A DNA stretch of 37,135 nt from NCBI GenBank assembly GCA_017958545.1, contig JAGDCM010000025.1:1-37135 (forward strand), in the 5' to 3' direction. Source of the DNA: Bacteroidaceae bacterium (GTDB lineage Bacteria > Bacteroidota > Bacteroidia > Bacteroidales > Bacteroidaceae). This document shows, piece after piece, positions 23,653-31,771 of this stretch (positions are counted from its first letter, which is position 1; each line of letters opens with the position of its first letter). Made by a program: the position numbers and the translations under genes. The notes under the pieces were generated by a model. The model was not told where the DNA came from, made no database searches, and saw only the letters and a list, made by a program, of their open reading frames with translations.

Positions 23653-24237
23653 TCAGAAAGAGCGGTCGTTTACTGTCTCCCGCACCTCTTCATTATCGCG
23701 ATTGCGCGCGCTAGGCTCCTCTCCCTGCTCGGTGTAGTAGCCCTTCTGAGTGCTGTGACTGTCGATATAGTCGCGCATGGTGACACCGACCTTGTGCTGA
23801 CGATGCCACAGTTCCTCGTAGTCGTGGTTGTAGTCTGCACTGGGCACTACGTTGGTGTCGAACTGCATCTCAATGTAGGAAGAGTCGGCGAAGTTGCCGT
23901 AGCAGTAGATGTAGTGGTGGGCATAACCCGTATTCTTGATGGTATTGAACTGCAGTTTGATGAAACCGCTCTTGTGGGGGAGCACTACAATGGGCAAATC
24001 GTTGCGCGGCACCAGACAGCCGCACGAAGTCTGCACTTCCTGAATGAAAAGCGGATGTTCAGAGATGTTTTCCACCTCATAGGTGACCCCCATCATCTCG
24101 CCCTGAACAACGGGATAGTAGTGACGCACGGGGTCCACAATGACGACACTGACAGGCTCGAGTTTCTTCTTGCATGCTGTGAGCATTACAGCAAACAGCA
24201 GGAGAACAATACCTTTTATAATTATACGATAAAACAT
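23653..24237 (-). CDS. DUF1573-type lipoprotein
   Basis: A 194-residue exported lipoprotein: hydrophobic signal KGIVLLLFAVMLTAC with a perfect lipobox (LTAC, Cys22). The middle resembles DUF1573 (Ig-like beta sandwich): VTYEVENISEHPLFIQEVQTSCGCLVPR, with the typical SCGC, then LPHKSGFIKLQFNT. The last 60 residues are hydrophilic. It is the last gene of the putative polysaccharide operon, 24 bases after the DUF4838 gene. Its role is unknown; the position suggests an envelope-anchored accessory protein. Confidence 0.75.
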   Translation of the reverse strand: MFYRIIIKGIVLLLFAVMLTACKKKLEPVSVVIVDPVRHYYPVVQGEMMGVTYEVENISEHPLFIQEVQTSCGCLVPRNDLPIVVLPHKSGFIKLQFNTIKNTGYAHHYIYCYGNFADSSYIEMQFDTNVVPSADYNHDYEELWHRQHKVGVTMRDYIDSHSTQKGYYTEQGEEPSARNRDNEEVRETVNDRSF

Positions 24238-24261
24238 CTTACATCATACATCTTACATCTT

Positions 24262-26025
24262 CTAATACGCCTGAATTTCATCGAGAGCCATCGTGCGTAC
24301 TTCGGGATTGCGATAGACGTGCAGCACCAGCGTGCCGCCAGTGGCCCACGCGGGCACATTGAACTCCACGGAGGTGCGCCCCGAAGGAGCCACAACGGGT
24401 GTGGGCACGACGCTGCCAATCTCGCGTCCGCCGCAGGTCAGAGTGACGCGCATAGGCAGGGCGATGCGGAACTGCACGTTGGTGGTCAGTCCCACCCGCA
24501 CGCGACGGTAGCGATGGCCCGCAGGCAGGGCGATATTGAGCGAGGGACTTGCAGAGGAGAGCAGATGGCCGCAGTGGTAGTTGCTTGGCAGGCCGGCCAT
24601 GCCGTCGGTGAGAATGTTGAGGTCGCTATAGTCCTCATCCAAGCGTGTGAGCGCTGTAAGCGGCTGGTGGAGCAAGAGGTTGCCCTTCTGCTCCTTGCAG
24701 AGGTCGAGCATCCTCCGGTAGTCCTCGATATAGCTGTCCACCGTCCAGTACGACTCGCTGTAGATGCGCGTCTTCCACGTCTTGTCGCCCATCTTGACGG
24801 TGGAGATGTCGTCGAGGCTGTCGAGGCGTGCCAGCAGTGCGTGTGCTTTGTCCACCAACTCCGGCGTGATGCCGTCGAGGCGCATCAGTTCGAGGCGCGT
24901 CAGCGTGATGGCGCGCAGTACGCGGGTGACATCCCTGCGTTCGTTGCCCGTAGTCAGAGTGGATAGGCGCTCCATCTTGCTATAGAAATTCAGGAAACTC
25001 TCCTTGGGCAGATAGGTCTTCAAAGCGGCGGCCACACCGTCGTAGAGGGGCAATATGCGGCCAACGGAATCCACGTAGTCCTCCTGATCTATACGGAAGA
25101 GTGCCAGCGTCTCTCCCGCAACGGGGAACAGGCGGCGGCAGGTCTCCATGAGCACTTCGCGCCAGTTGGCATCGGGCGACTTAAGGAGTTCGGCCAGCAC
25201 GTAGGTGTTGATGCGGTTGTAGGTGCTGTAGTCGTGTCCGCTGCCGTTGAGGAAAACCCCGTTCACGCCCGAACGGGCGTAGAGCTGCAGGCGGCGTTGC
25301 ATCACGGTGTAGACGGGGAACGGCGTGTAGTAATCGTCGAAGTTGTTGATATAGTCCCACACATAGACGTGGCTGCACATCTCGTGCCAGTCGCTAAGCA
25401 GCTTCGCGAACGCCTGTTCCTCGGGTGTCTCTACGGGAGAGAGCCTGTAGTCCATCGCACTGACTAGCACGCCCACATTGTCGGGCAGGGGTGTCTTCGG
25501 CAGCTGCTTCGTGGTAAGATAGTAGGAGGTGAAGAACGTGTGCTTGGGATACAGCTTGGCTAGTTTCTCCATGAGGGCGAACACGGCGGGCGAGGCATCC
25601 TTCGGGGTGCATCCCGCCTCGCGGCAGCGGACGCACTGGCACACGAGGTCGTTGTCGTTGGGCAGGATGGCGAAGCGCTGGGGCTTCTTGTTGCCGAAGT
25701 TCTCGTCGATGTATTTGGAGATGTAGAGCAGCATCTGCGGCGACGAGAAGCAGAACTGCTTCTTGTATACGGTGCCGCCGACGGAGGCATAGACGCTGTT
25801 GACATGGCGCTCCGGAATCACGTCATCCAGGTTGTGGCCCCATATGCCCCAGTCCCGCTCTACGTTGTTGAGGTTGAATTCCTTTTCATCGCACATGAAA
25901 CTGAAAGGCAGATAGATTTCGCGGTAGTCGAACGTCTCGTCACTGGCCGTTGCGGGCATACGGTTGCACGCGCAGAGGGCGGACATGGCCATGAGGTATA
26001 GAATGCTGCGACAGAAGCGTTTCAT
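24262..26025 (-). CDS. DUF4838 lipoprotein, glycoside-hydrolase-like
   Basis: A 587-residue probable lipoprotein; the signal MKRFCRSILYLMAMSALCAC ends in a slightly unusual lipobox (LCAC, Cys20). The first 300 residues resemble DUF4838, a domain with a TIM-barrel-like look found near or in carbohydrate-active enzymes: NDNDLVCQCVRCREAG, TFFTSYYLTTKQLP, VYVWDYINNFDDYYTPFP and GVNGVFLNGSGHDYSTYN. The C-terminal 100 residues look like a beta-sandwich module. It may bind or cut the polysaccharide made by the operon's glycosyltransferase, a role comparable to the hydrolase domain of PgaB; this is inference. It ends in TAG. The TPR/barrel gene ends 37 bases upstream. Confidence 0.75.
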   Translation of the reverse strand: MKRFCRSILYLMAMSALCACNRMPATASDETFDYREIYLPFSFMCDEKEFNLNNVERDWGIWGHNLDDVIPERHVNSVYASVGGTVYKKQFCFSSPQMLLYISKYIDENFGNKKPQRFAILPNDNDLVCQCVRCREAGCTPKDASPAVFALMEKLAKLYPKHTFFTSYYLTTKQLPKTPLPDNVGVLVSAMDYRLSPVETPEEQAFAKLLSDWHEMCSHVYVWDYINNFDDYYTPFPVYTVMQRRLQLYARSGVNGVFLNGSGHDYSTYNRINTYVLAELLKSPDANWREVLMETCRRLFPVAGETLALFRIDQEDYVDSVGRILPLYDGVAAALKTYLPKESFLNFYSKMERLSTLTTGNERRDVTRVLRAITLTRLELMRLDGITPELVDKAHALLARLDSLDDISTVKMGDKTWKTRIYSESYWTVDSYIEDYRRMLDLCKEQKGNLLLHQPLTALTRLDEDYSDLNILTDGMAGLPSNYHCGHLLSSASPSLNIALPAGHRYRRVRVGLTTNVQFRIALPMRVTLTCGGREIGSVVPTPVVAPSGRTSVEFNVPAWATGGTLVLHVYRNPEVRTMALDEIQAY

Positions 26026-26062
26026 AATAGGTATGATTTAAGTTTGTTATCTTTTTATCGGG

Positions 26063-28843
26063 TCAAAATGCTGTGTGAACTTGGAAGGTGACACTGAATA
26101 TATTGCGATACGAGTCCTTCAGCGTGCCGTCGGCGGTGCGGTAGGGATCGAAGCAGGTGTTCCAGTTGGCCGAGAGGCCGAGGTAGAGGTGACGCGTGCA
26201 CAGGTACTGGAAGTCGACTCCCACCATGGCATTCGTGTGGGAGAGGTTGCGCAGCGACGTCTGGTCGAAGAACGAGAGTTCGGGGAAAGAGCCGAAGCCC
26301 GTCAGTAGCGCCACCGACGAGATGTTGTCATCGTTGAAGAATAGTTTGCCCTTGAGCGACACGTTGTAGTAGAGACTCGACTCCATCACCACCAGGTCGG
26401 CACCGCCCGTCACCTTGATGTGTCCCCACGACTTCTCCACCGAGGGGGTGATGAGCACGAGGTTGTACTCATCCATGTTGGCCCTCACGGCATCCCCCTC
26501 GCTCAGGAAGAGATACGTCTGCGGCGTGCGGCGGTAGCCCAGGCGCAGTGTCGGGGTCCATCCCCGGTTGGCAGCATAACTGGCGGAGATATTGGCGCCG
26601 AAGCGGTTGAAATAGCGCGTCGATGCGGCGAAGTTGACCATGCCGCTCCAGCGGCTGTTGAACTGGTGTTCCCACTGTGCCATGAACTCCAGTCCCACGC
26701 CGCCCGACTCTTCCTCCTCCTCATCGCGATAGCCGTCGATGCCTTTGTAGCTGATCTGCCCAGTGTAGGTGTTGCGCTTGCACAGGCGGCTGTAGGCCAC
26801 CGAGGCGATTGAGTAGAGGTGTGCGACGGACGACAGATTGCCGGCCTTCGTGTCGTAGAAAGCAGCGGTGTAGTTCAGGTCCACGCGGTTCTTGAAGCTG
26901 CGGAATCCGAGGTAGCGCATGTGCTCGTACCACTCCTGCTGCTCGGCATTGCTGGGATTGTAGTTGCGTCGTTGCAGTTCGTAGGCCGGTCGCCACTCCT
27001 TGAGATACTCGTGGGCCACCCCCTTGGTGTAGAGCAGTTCCTTGTTGAATCCGTCGTAGACCAGTGCTGTGTCGACCACCTGCAGCGCGATGTCTGGCAT
27101 GCGGTCTTTGATGAGCTGCTGCGCCCATTCGGTGGAGAGGCCGGAGAAGGCCGCCCGGTATTGCGGAGAGGTCCATTCGTCGCGGCCGCGACTCGGGTGC
27201 ACCAGTTCCAGAGCCTCCGCATGGCGTCCCTGCTGCTGCAGCGCCACAGCCTCCTTGATGACGAAGTAGGGCGTTTCAGGGTAAATGTTATAGCCTATCA
27301 GGGCGTAGCGCTGGAAGAGCTCGTCGCGCTTGAGTGTCTGACTCATGTTAATGCAGCAGCGCAGTGCCGCTTCGCTGTAGGGCACCACTTCGAGCAGAGC
27401 CTGTGCCTCGTCAAGAGCTTCCTCGTAGCGCTCCTCCTCCACGAGCAGGCGCAGACGGTTGGCGGCCATATCCTCATAGGCGGAGGCAAAGCGCTTGGCG
27501 TCCTCGGGACTTGCCACGGCGGCACTGCGGCGGTAGAGGTCGCGGGCTGTGGTCAGTTGTCCCAGATGTCCCAGTACGGTGATTTCCCGCGACACGGTGG
27601 AGGCCCATTGCTCATGCTCGGGCGTCATCAGGTCGAGGGCCCGCTGCAGATACATATTGGCTTCCGACCACTGCTGCGTCTCCATCTCGTGCGTCCCCAT
27701 CCGGAGCATCAGCGTGGCGTATTCCTCCTGAATGTCACTGTCGGAGGGGTTCAGCGTGTAAAGTTCTTCGAGGACACGGTAGGCCGCCTGCTGATTGCCC
27801 GTCTTCATGTGGAGTCCGTATAGCTTCAGCAGGAGCGGTGCCGTGCGTCCGTCCAGCCGCATGGCTTCCGCCAGATAGGTGTAGGCATCGTCGTTGTAGC
27901 CCCGTGTGAGGGCGGTGTTGATGAGGTAGTTCAGCGCATCGCGGTTGCCGGTGGCGATGTAGAGGCGTCCGTTGGTCTCATAGGGGTCGTTCATGCGCGC
28001 CTCCTGGGCCACATCCTCCATCAGACCGTCGGCAATGTACTTCGCCCCGTGACTGCGGGCGAATCTCACGGCTTGCGTGTAGAGTCCCTGTTCGCAGAGG
28101 ATGCCGGCGCCCTTGCCTATCAGCACCGTATTGTGGGGGAAGTGCGTCAGTGCCCGGTTCACGGCTCCCAGGGCGTGGTCGTATTCGCCGCTGCGCTCGT
28201 AGAGGTTGATGAGTTCGAGATAATATTCCAGGTTGTCCGGATCTGTATCGAGCCACTGCTCCAGATTACGGATGGCCTCGGCCGTGTTGCTGCGCTTGAG
28301 CACCTCGTTCCAGGTGGCGCGGTTGCGCTTGCGAAGTTCGGCTGTGATGCTGCTGTCGTTGGGGTATATCTGCGCCAGTCGTTTGAGCGAGGCATCGGCT
28401 TCCACTGTATTACCCATCTTGCGGTAGAGGTTGATTTTGCGTCGCCACATATCGCGGTCGTAGGGCTGGAACTCCAGCAGTTCGTTTATGTAGCAGATGG
28501 CGCTGGAGGTGTGGTGCAGCGTGTCCTCCACGTCCACCAGAAGACGTTTGGCGCGGTAGTGCATCTCGTCTGTCTGTGCGGCCCTTACGAGGTTGTAGCG
28601 AGCGCGTTCAATGTCGCCCACGACGTAGTAATAGCGACCGTTGTAGTAGCGCAGGTCTGGCTCGTCGGGATAGAGCTTGAGCGCCTCGTCCAGTTCGTGC
28701 CTCACCTCATTCCAGGCGTTGATGCGGGACAGTTCGCGCACGCGGTCAATATAGTAGCCCGCGGTGTGGAGCTCTTCCTTTGCCATAGTGGAAAAGACTA
28801 CGGTAACAACCGTCATCACCGTCAGGCAGCAACGTAGCAGCAT
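26063..28843 (-). CDS. TPR protein with C-terminal YaiO-like outer-membrane beta-barrel
   Basis: A 926-residue exported protein. After a signal peptide (MLLRCCLTVMTVVTVVFSTMA) come about 600 residues of TPR-like helical repeats. From about residue 640 the sequence becomes alternating and aromatic-rich, begins LGFRSFKNRVDLNYTAAFYDTKAG, and ends in a phenylalanine, as outer-membrane barrels do. This matches the YaiO-type barrel, and the TPR-plus-porin plan is that of PgaA/BcsC polysaccharide exporters. An upstream in-frame ATG at 28882 would overlap the glycosyltransferase gene; I chose 28843 because the signal peptide starts there. Likely role: guiding the polymer through the periplasm and outer membrane. 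Confidence 0.85.
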   Translation of the reverse strand: MLLRCCLTVMTVVTVVFSTMAKEELHTAGYYIDRVRELSRINAWNEVRHELDEALKLYPDEPDLRYYNGRYYYVVGDIERARYNLVRAAQTDEMHYRAKRLLVDVEDTLHHTSSAICYINELLEFQPYDRDMWRRKINLYRKMGNTVEADASLKRLAQIYPNDSSITAELRKRNRATWNEVLKRSNTAEAIRNLEQWLDTDPDNLEYYLELINLYERSGEYDHALGAVNRALTHFPHNTVLIGKGAGILCEQGLYTQAVRFARSHGAKYIADGLMEDVAQEARMNDPYETNGRLYIATGNRDALNYLINTALTRGYNDDAYTYLAEAMRLDGRTAPLLLKLYGLHMKTGNQQAAYRVLEELYTLNPSDSDIQEEYATLMLRMGTHEMETQQWSEANMYLQRALDLMTPEHEQWASTVSREITVLGHLGQLTTARDLYRRSAAVASPEDAKRFASAYEDMAANRLRLLVEEERYEEALDEAQALLEVVPYSEAALRCCINMSQTLKRDELFQRYALIGYNIYPETPYFVIKEAVALQQQGRHAEALELVHPSRGRDEWTSPQYRAAFSGLSTEWAQQLIKDRMPDIALQVVDTALVYDGFNKELLYTKGVAHEYLKEWRPAYELQRRNYNPSNAEQQEWYEHMRYLGFRSFKNRVDLNYTAAFYDTKAGNLSSVAHLYSIASVAYSRLCKRNTYTGQISYKGIDGYRDEEEEESGGVGLEFMAQWEHQFNSRWSGMVNFAASTRYFNRFGANISASYAANRGWTPTLRLGYRRTPQTYLFLSEGDAVRANMDEYNLVLITPSVEKSWGHIKVTGGADLVVMESSLYYNVSLKGKLFFNDDNISSVALLTGFGSFPELSFFDQTSLRNLSHTNAMVGVDFQYLCTRHLYLGLSANWNTCFDPYRTADGTLKDSYRNIFSVTFQVHTAF

Positions 28844-28859
28844 TGTGCCGGAAGATATC

Positions 28860-30335
28860 TTATTTTGTAGGTGTTGGGGCATTGTTGGCAGGTTTTTCTT
28901 TCTCTCTCTTCTTCACACCGGTGCGCTGGATAGGCTTCCACACGGCGGTCTGTCCGCTGATAAACTGGAAATAACCTACATTCGAGCAATATGTGATGAG
29001 CGGGTGGTATATGATGGGTTCGATCATCGCGGCGAGTGCAAGATGCCAATAGCTTCGGCGTCGGTTGTACCAGGGCACAGCTTCCGTGTTGTAGTCGAAC
29101 AGCAGTAGGAAGAGGCACATGAGCACGGAGAACAAATATATCATGCCGAACACGATGGCTGCCGTACCCCAGTTGATGCCTCCGATGAACAGCAGCCACA
29201 CCATGAAGAAGAAGCCGCTTATCTCCAGCATCGGAGCAATGAATTCGAAGATGAAGATGAAGGGAAGAGTGAAGATACCGACGACACCGTAGTACGGGTT
29301 GAAGAATAGTTTCCAATGGTGGGAAACGATTTCGAAGAGACCGCGTGCCCATCTCACGCGCTGTCGGTAGATGGCTTGCAGGGAAGAAGGTCCCTCCGTC
29401 CAGCAGCACACCTTTGCCACCTGTGCCACGCGGTATGGCTTGCCGCTGTTGCGCATATATGTTATCATACGCAGCAACATATCCACATCCTCAGCCATTG
29501 AGGTGTTGTCGTAGCCGCCGGATTTCACCACGACATCAAGGTCGAACAGTCCGAAGCCGCCCGAGATATTCGGTAGTGAGTTGATGAAACTCCATCCCAG
29601 TTTGCTGATGAGGAACGAACGCATGTATTCCAACTGCTGGAACATAGGCAGTATGCTTCTCGGGACGCGGGCTTCCACCACGCGGCCGTCTTCCACCACG
29701 CAACCGTTGCTCATGAGCATTGTGGCCGACACACCTATCATTGGCACGTGGCTTGTCACCACCAGCCACATCATACGGTAGAGCGCCATCGGTTCGATGA
29801 CACAGTCTACGTCAGTGCAGACGAAATACTTGTTAGAGCACACGTTGATGCCGGCGTTGGAACCGTCGCTCTTACGTCCGCCACGCTCCTTGTCCACCAC
29901 CACGAGTTTAGAGAAATTCGGATTGGTACTCTTCAGCACGCGCTTGATAGGTTTCGAGGGCACTCGCATCGCCACATCGTAGGGCACTTCCACCATCTCG
30001 AAATTCTCGATGAGCAGTTCCAGAGTGTGGTCGCTTGACGCATCGTTGACGATGATGATTTCATAGTCGGGATAGTCTATCTGCATTAGCGAATTGACGT
30101 TGTCGATGATGGTCTTCTCCTCGTTGTATGCCGGTGCTATAATGGAAACGGCAGGCGTCAGCGGCGAACCCTTCAGTTGATAGCGTATAGTGTCGTCATC
30201 GGGCATGTCCACCCTCTGTCCCGCCTGCGCACTGCGACTGAACAGGATGAAGAGCAGGTAGCTCGCCATGATTGCCAGTGAGTAACCGAAAATCAGGTAG
30301 CAGAAGAGGTAGTATATGGTAATCCAGGTAGACAT
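28860..30335 (-). CDS. Membrane glycosyltransferase family 2 (processive polysaccharide synthase-like)
   Basis: A 491-residue inner-membrane enzyme. It has an N-terminal membrane segment (5-32), a GT-A domain (about 60-335) and further membrane segments (about 350-415 and 435-455). The motifs of processive GT2 synthases are all present: D98 in VNDASSD, TDVDC (D175, D177), AEDVD (E282, D283) and QRVRW (Q325, R328, W329). These define cellulose, PNAG and hyaluronan synthase-type enzymes that extend and extrude a polymer. The sugar donor cannot be told from sequence. The C-terminal tail is basic. It starts 7 bases after the HEAT-like gene, and the exporter gene follows 16 bases later. Confidence 0.9.
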   Translation of the reverse strand: MSTWITIYYLFCYLIFGYSLAIMASYLLFILFSRSAQAGQRVDMPDDDTIRYQLKGSPLTPAVSIIAPAYNEEKTIIDNVNSLMQIDYPDYEIIIVNDASSDHTLELLIENFEMVEVPYDVAMRVPSKPIKRVLKSTNPNFSKLVVVDKERGGRKSDGSNAGINVCSNKYFVCTDVDCVIEPMALYRMMWLVVTSHVPMIGVSATMLMSNGCVVEDGRVVEARVPRSILPMFQQLEYMRSFLISKLGWSFINSLPNISGGFGLFDLDVVVKSGGYDNTSMAEDVDMLLRMITYMRNSGKPYRVAQVAKVCCWTEGPSSLQAIYRQRVRWARGLFEIVSHHWKLFFNPYYGVVGIFTLPFIFIFEFIAPMLEISGFFFMVWLLFIGGINWGTAAIVFGMIYLFSVLMCLFLLLFDYNTEAVPWYNRRRSYWHLALAAMIEPIIYHPLITYCSNVGYFQFISGQTAVWKPIQRTGVKKREKEKPANNAPTPTK

Positions 30336-30342
30336 TACGTGT

Positions 30343-31632
30343 TTAGTTGGCGATATTGTATACGGTTTCTACTGACGGGTGGTATGCCTGTTCCTTGTTG
30401 AGCGGCATGCGCGACAGTGTCAACGGATTGCGGAAAAAGGCGAAGAGTTTTTTGTCTTCCGGGTGTGCTCTTTGTTCAAGCACTTCTATCATTTCCTTTC
30501 CGTCGTCGCTGTAGTTCCAAAGGCATCGCAGCGCTTCGTAGCGCACATGCGGATTGCGGTTGTAACGGTAGGTGTCCACGATGACGCGCTGGTTTTTGCC
30601 GGTATCCATGCGTGTTATGGCGTGCAGGATTGCTACCTTCGTGTCGTCGGGCTGTGTGAGCAGGGCTTCCACCAGCAGTTGCTCTCCCTCTGTGTAGCTG
30701 AGATAGCCCCATGTGCGTGCTATCTCCTCAATGAGTTTCTTGTGTTTGCTCTCGCGAAACATCGGTTCCAGCTGCGCACAGTATTCACGCTGGTCGAAGC
30801 GTCGCATCAGTCTCACGAACATGCATTTTGTGTAGTCCTTCTTCTGCAGTTCCGCCCAGTGGGCCAGATTGGGCAGTTTCATTCCCGCATTGCGTCGGCG
30901 GTTGAGGATGTAGCCCAGTTCGATTTCATCATAGATGCACGAGTTCTTGTCGAAGAAGTCAGTCTCGAAGTATGCAAGTTCGCTGTCCGAACTCGACATC
31001 ACCGACATATACATTGCCACGCGGCGCAGACGTACTTTGGGAGAAGTCATCAGTCGGTTCAGCAGCCAGGGGTTCATATACAGCTTGAAGGCTCTTGCCT
31101 GGGTCATTGCTTTCATTTTGCGCCAAGTGCTGCCTCGGGTGATTTCCTTCTCCAAAAAGTTTTGCAGGCCGAGCACGTTGAGGAAAAGTTGCAAGTTTTT
31201 CGTACGGCTGGGTCCGGCCACCTCGTCTCGCATTAGTCGTTCGTAGGCCATGCGGCACACCATACGGCGCTGTTCGTCGTTGCGCAGATAGCCGTATTTT
31301 GCCAACCTTTCCGGGTCGATGTCTATGGCATTCTTGATATCCTCGCGGGACATTGGGTTGTAGACATCGCATGCAAAAATGCTGTCAAGCAGTCTGCCGA
31401 AACGCCCCTCCAGTTTCTTCCTCAGTTCGTCGCGCTTGGTACGCTTATATCCGATGTGCTCCAAACGGACAAAGATGACGATGATTAGAAAAAGCGACCA
31501 AAGGATTACCCATATCGCGGTTTTTACCTCGTAAGGGTAGTCTCGGAAAAGATCCCTGTAGTACGTCCAGAAATATGTGACGTACGTTGTTATCAGGTTG
31601 TAGTAATATGACAATGCCGAGACGCTATCCAC
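30343..31632 (-). CDS. Membrane-anchored HEAT-like repeat protein
   Basis: A 429-residue protein with one membrane helix at about 38-56 (KTAIWVILWSLFLIIVIFV), followed by a basic stretch and an all-helical cytoplasmic region. Helical pairs in the second half look like HEAT or PBS-lyase-type repeats (LIEEIARTWGYLSYTEGEQLLVEALLTQPDDTKVAILHAITRMDTGKNQRVIVDTYRYNRNPHVRYEALRCLWNYS). I recognise no enzymatic motif. It is the first gene of the operon and just precedes the synthase, where it may be a scaffold or regulator of polymer synthesis; that is inference. The start ATG follows the putative promoter. Confidence 0.75.
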   Translation of the reverse strand: MDSVSALSYYYNLITTYVTYFWTYYRDLFRDYPYEVKTAIWVILWSLFLIIVIFVRLEHIGYKRTKRDELRKKLEGRFGRLLDSIFACDVYNPMSREDIKNAIDIDPERLAKYGYLRNDEQRRMVCRMAYERLMRDEVAGPSRTKNLQLFLNVLGLQNFLEKEITRGSTWRKMKAMTQARAFKLYMNPWLLNRLMTSPKVRLRRVAMYMSVMSSSDSELAYFETDFFDKNSCIYDEIELGYILNRRRNAGMKLPNLAHWAELQKKDYTKCMFVRLMRRFDQREYCAQLEPMFRESKHKKLIEEIARTWGYLSYTEGEQLLVEALLTQPDDTKVAILHAITRMDTGKNQRVIVDTYRYNRNPHVRYEALRCLWNYSDDGKEMIEVLEQRAHPEDKKLFAFFRNPLTLSRMPLNKEQAYHPSVETVYNIAN

Positions 31633-31688
31633 AGGTGTTTCTCGTAAGTGATATTAGATTTAACGTAAATTTTTAACACACTTGAGGG

Positions 31689-31720
31689 CAAAGATACAGA
31701 AATTATTGCAAATAATGCAA
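31689..31720 (-). promoter_or_regulatory. Putative promoter of the polysaccharide operon
   Basis: TATCTTTG on the minus strand (31689-31696), 56 bases before the HEAT-like gene, with a TTG 21 bases upstream (718-720) as a possible -33 element. Confidence 0.5.
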
Positions 31721-31722
31721 TA

Positions 31723-31740
31723 TCTCTCGCTGACGAGAGA
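31723..31740 (-). terminator. Hairpin after the transporter gene, weak terminator candidate
   Basis: TCTCTCG and CGAGAGA form a 7-bp stem with a 4-base loop. It is preceded, not followed, by a T-rich run on the minus strand, so terminator activity is uncertain. It separates the transporter gene from the polysaccharide operon. Confidence 0.35.
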
Positions 31741-31771
31741 GAAAAATGGTCAAAAAGTCAAAAAAAAGTAC

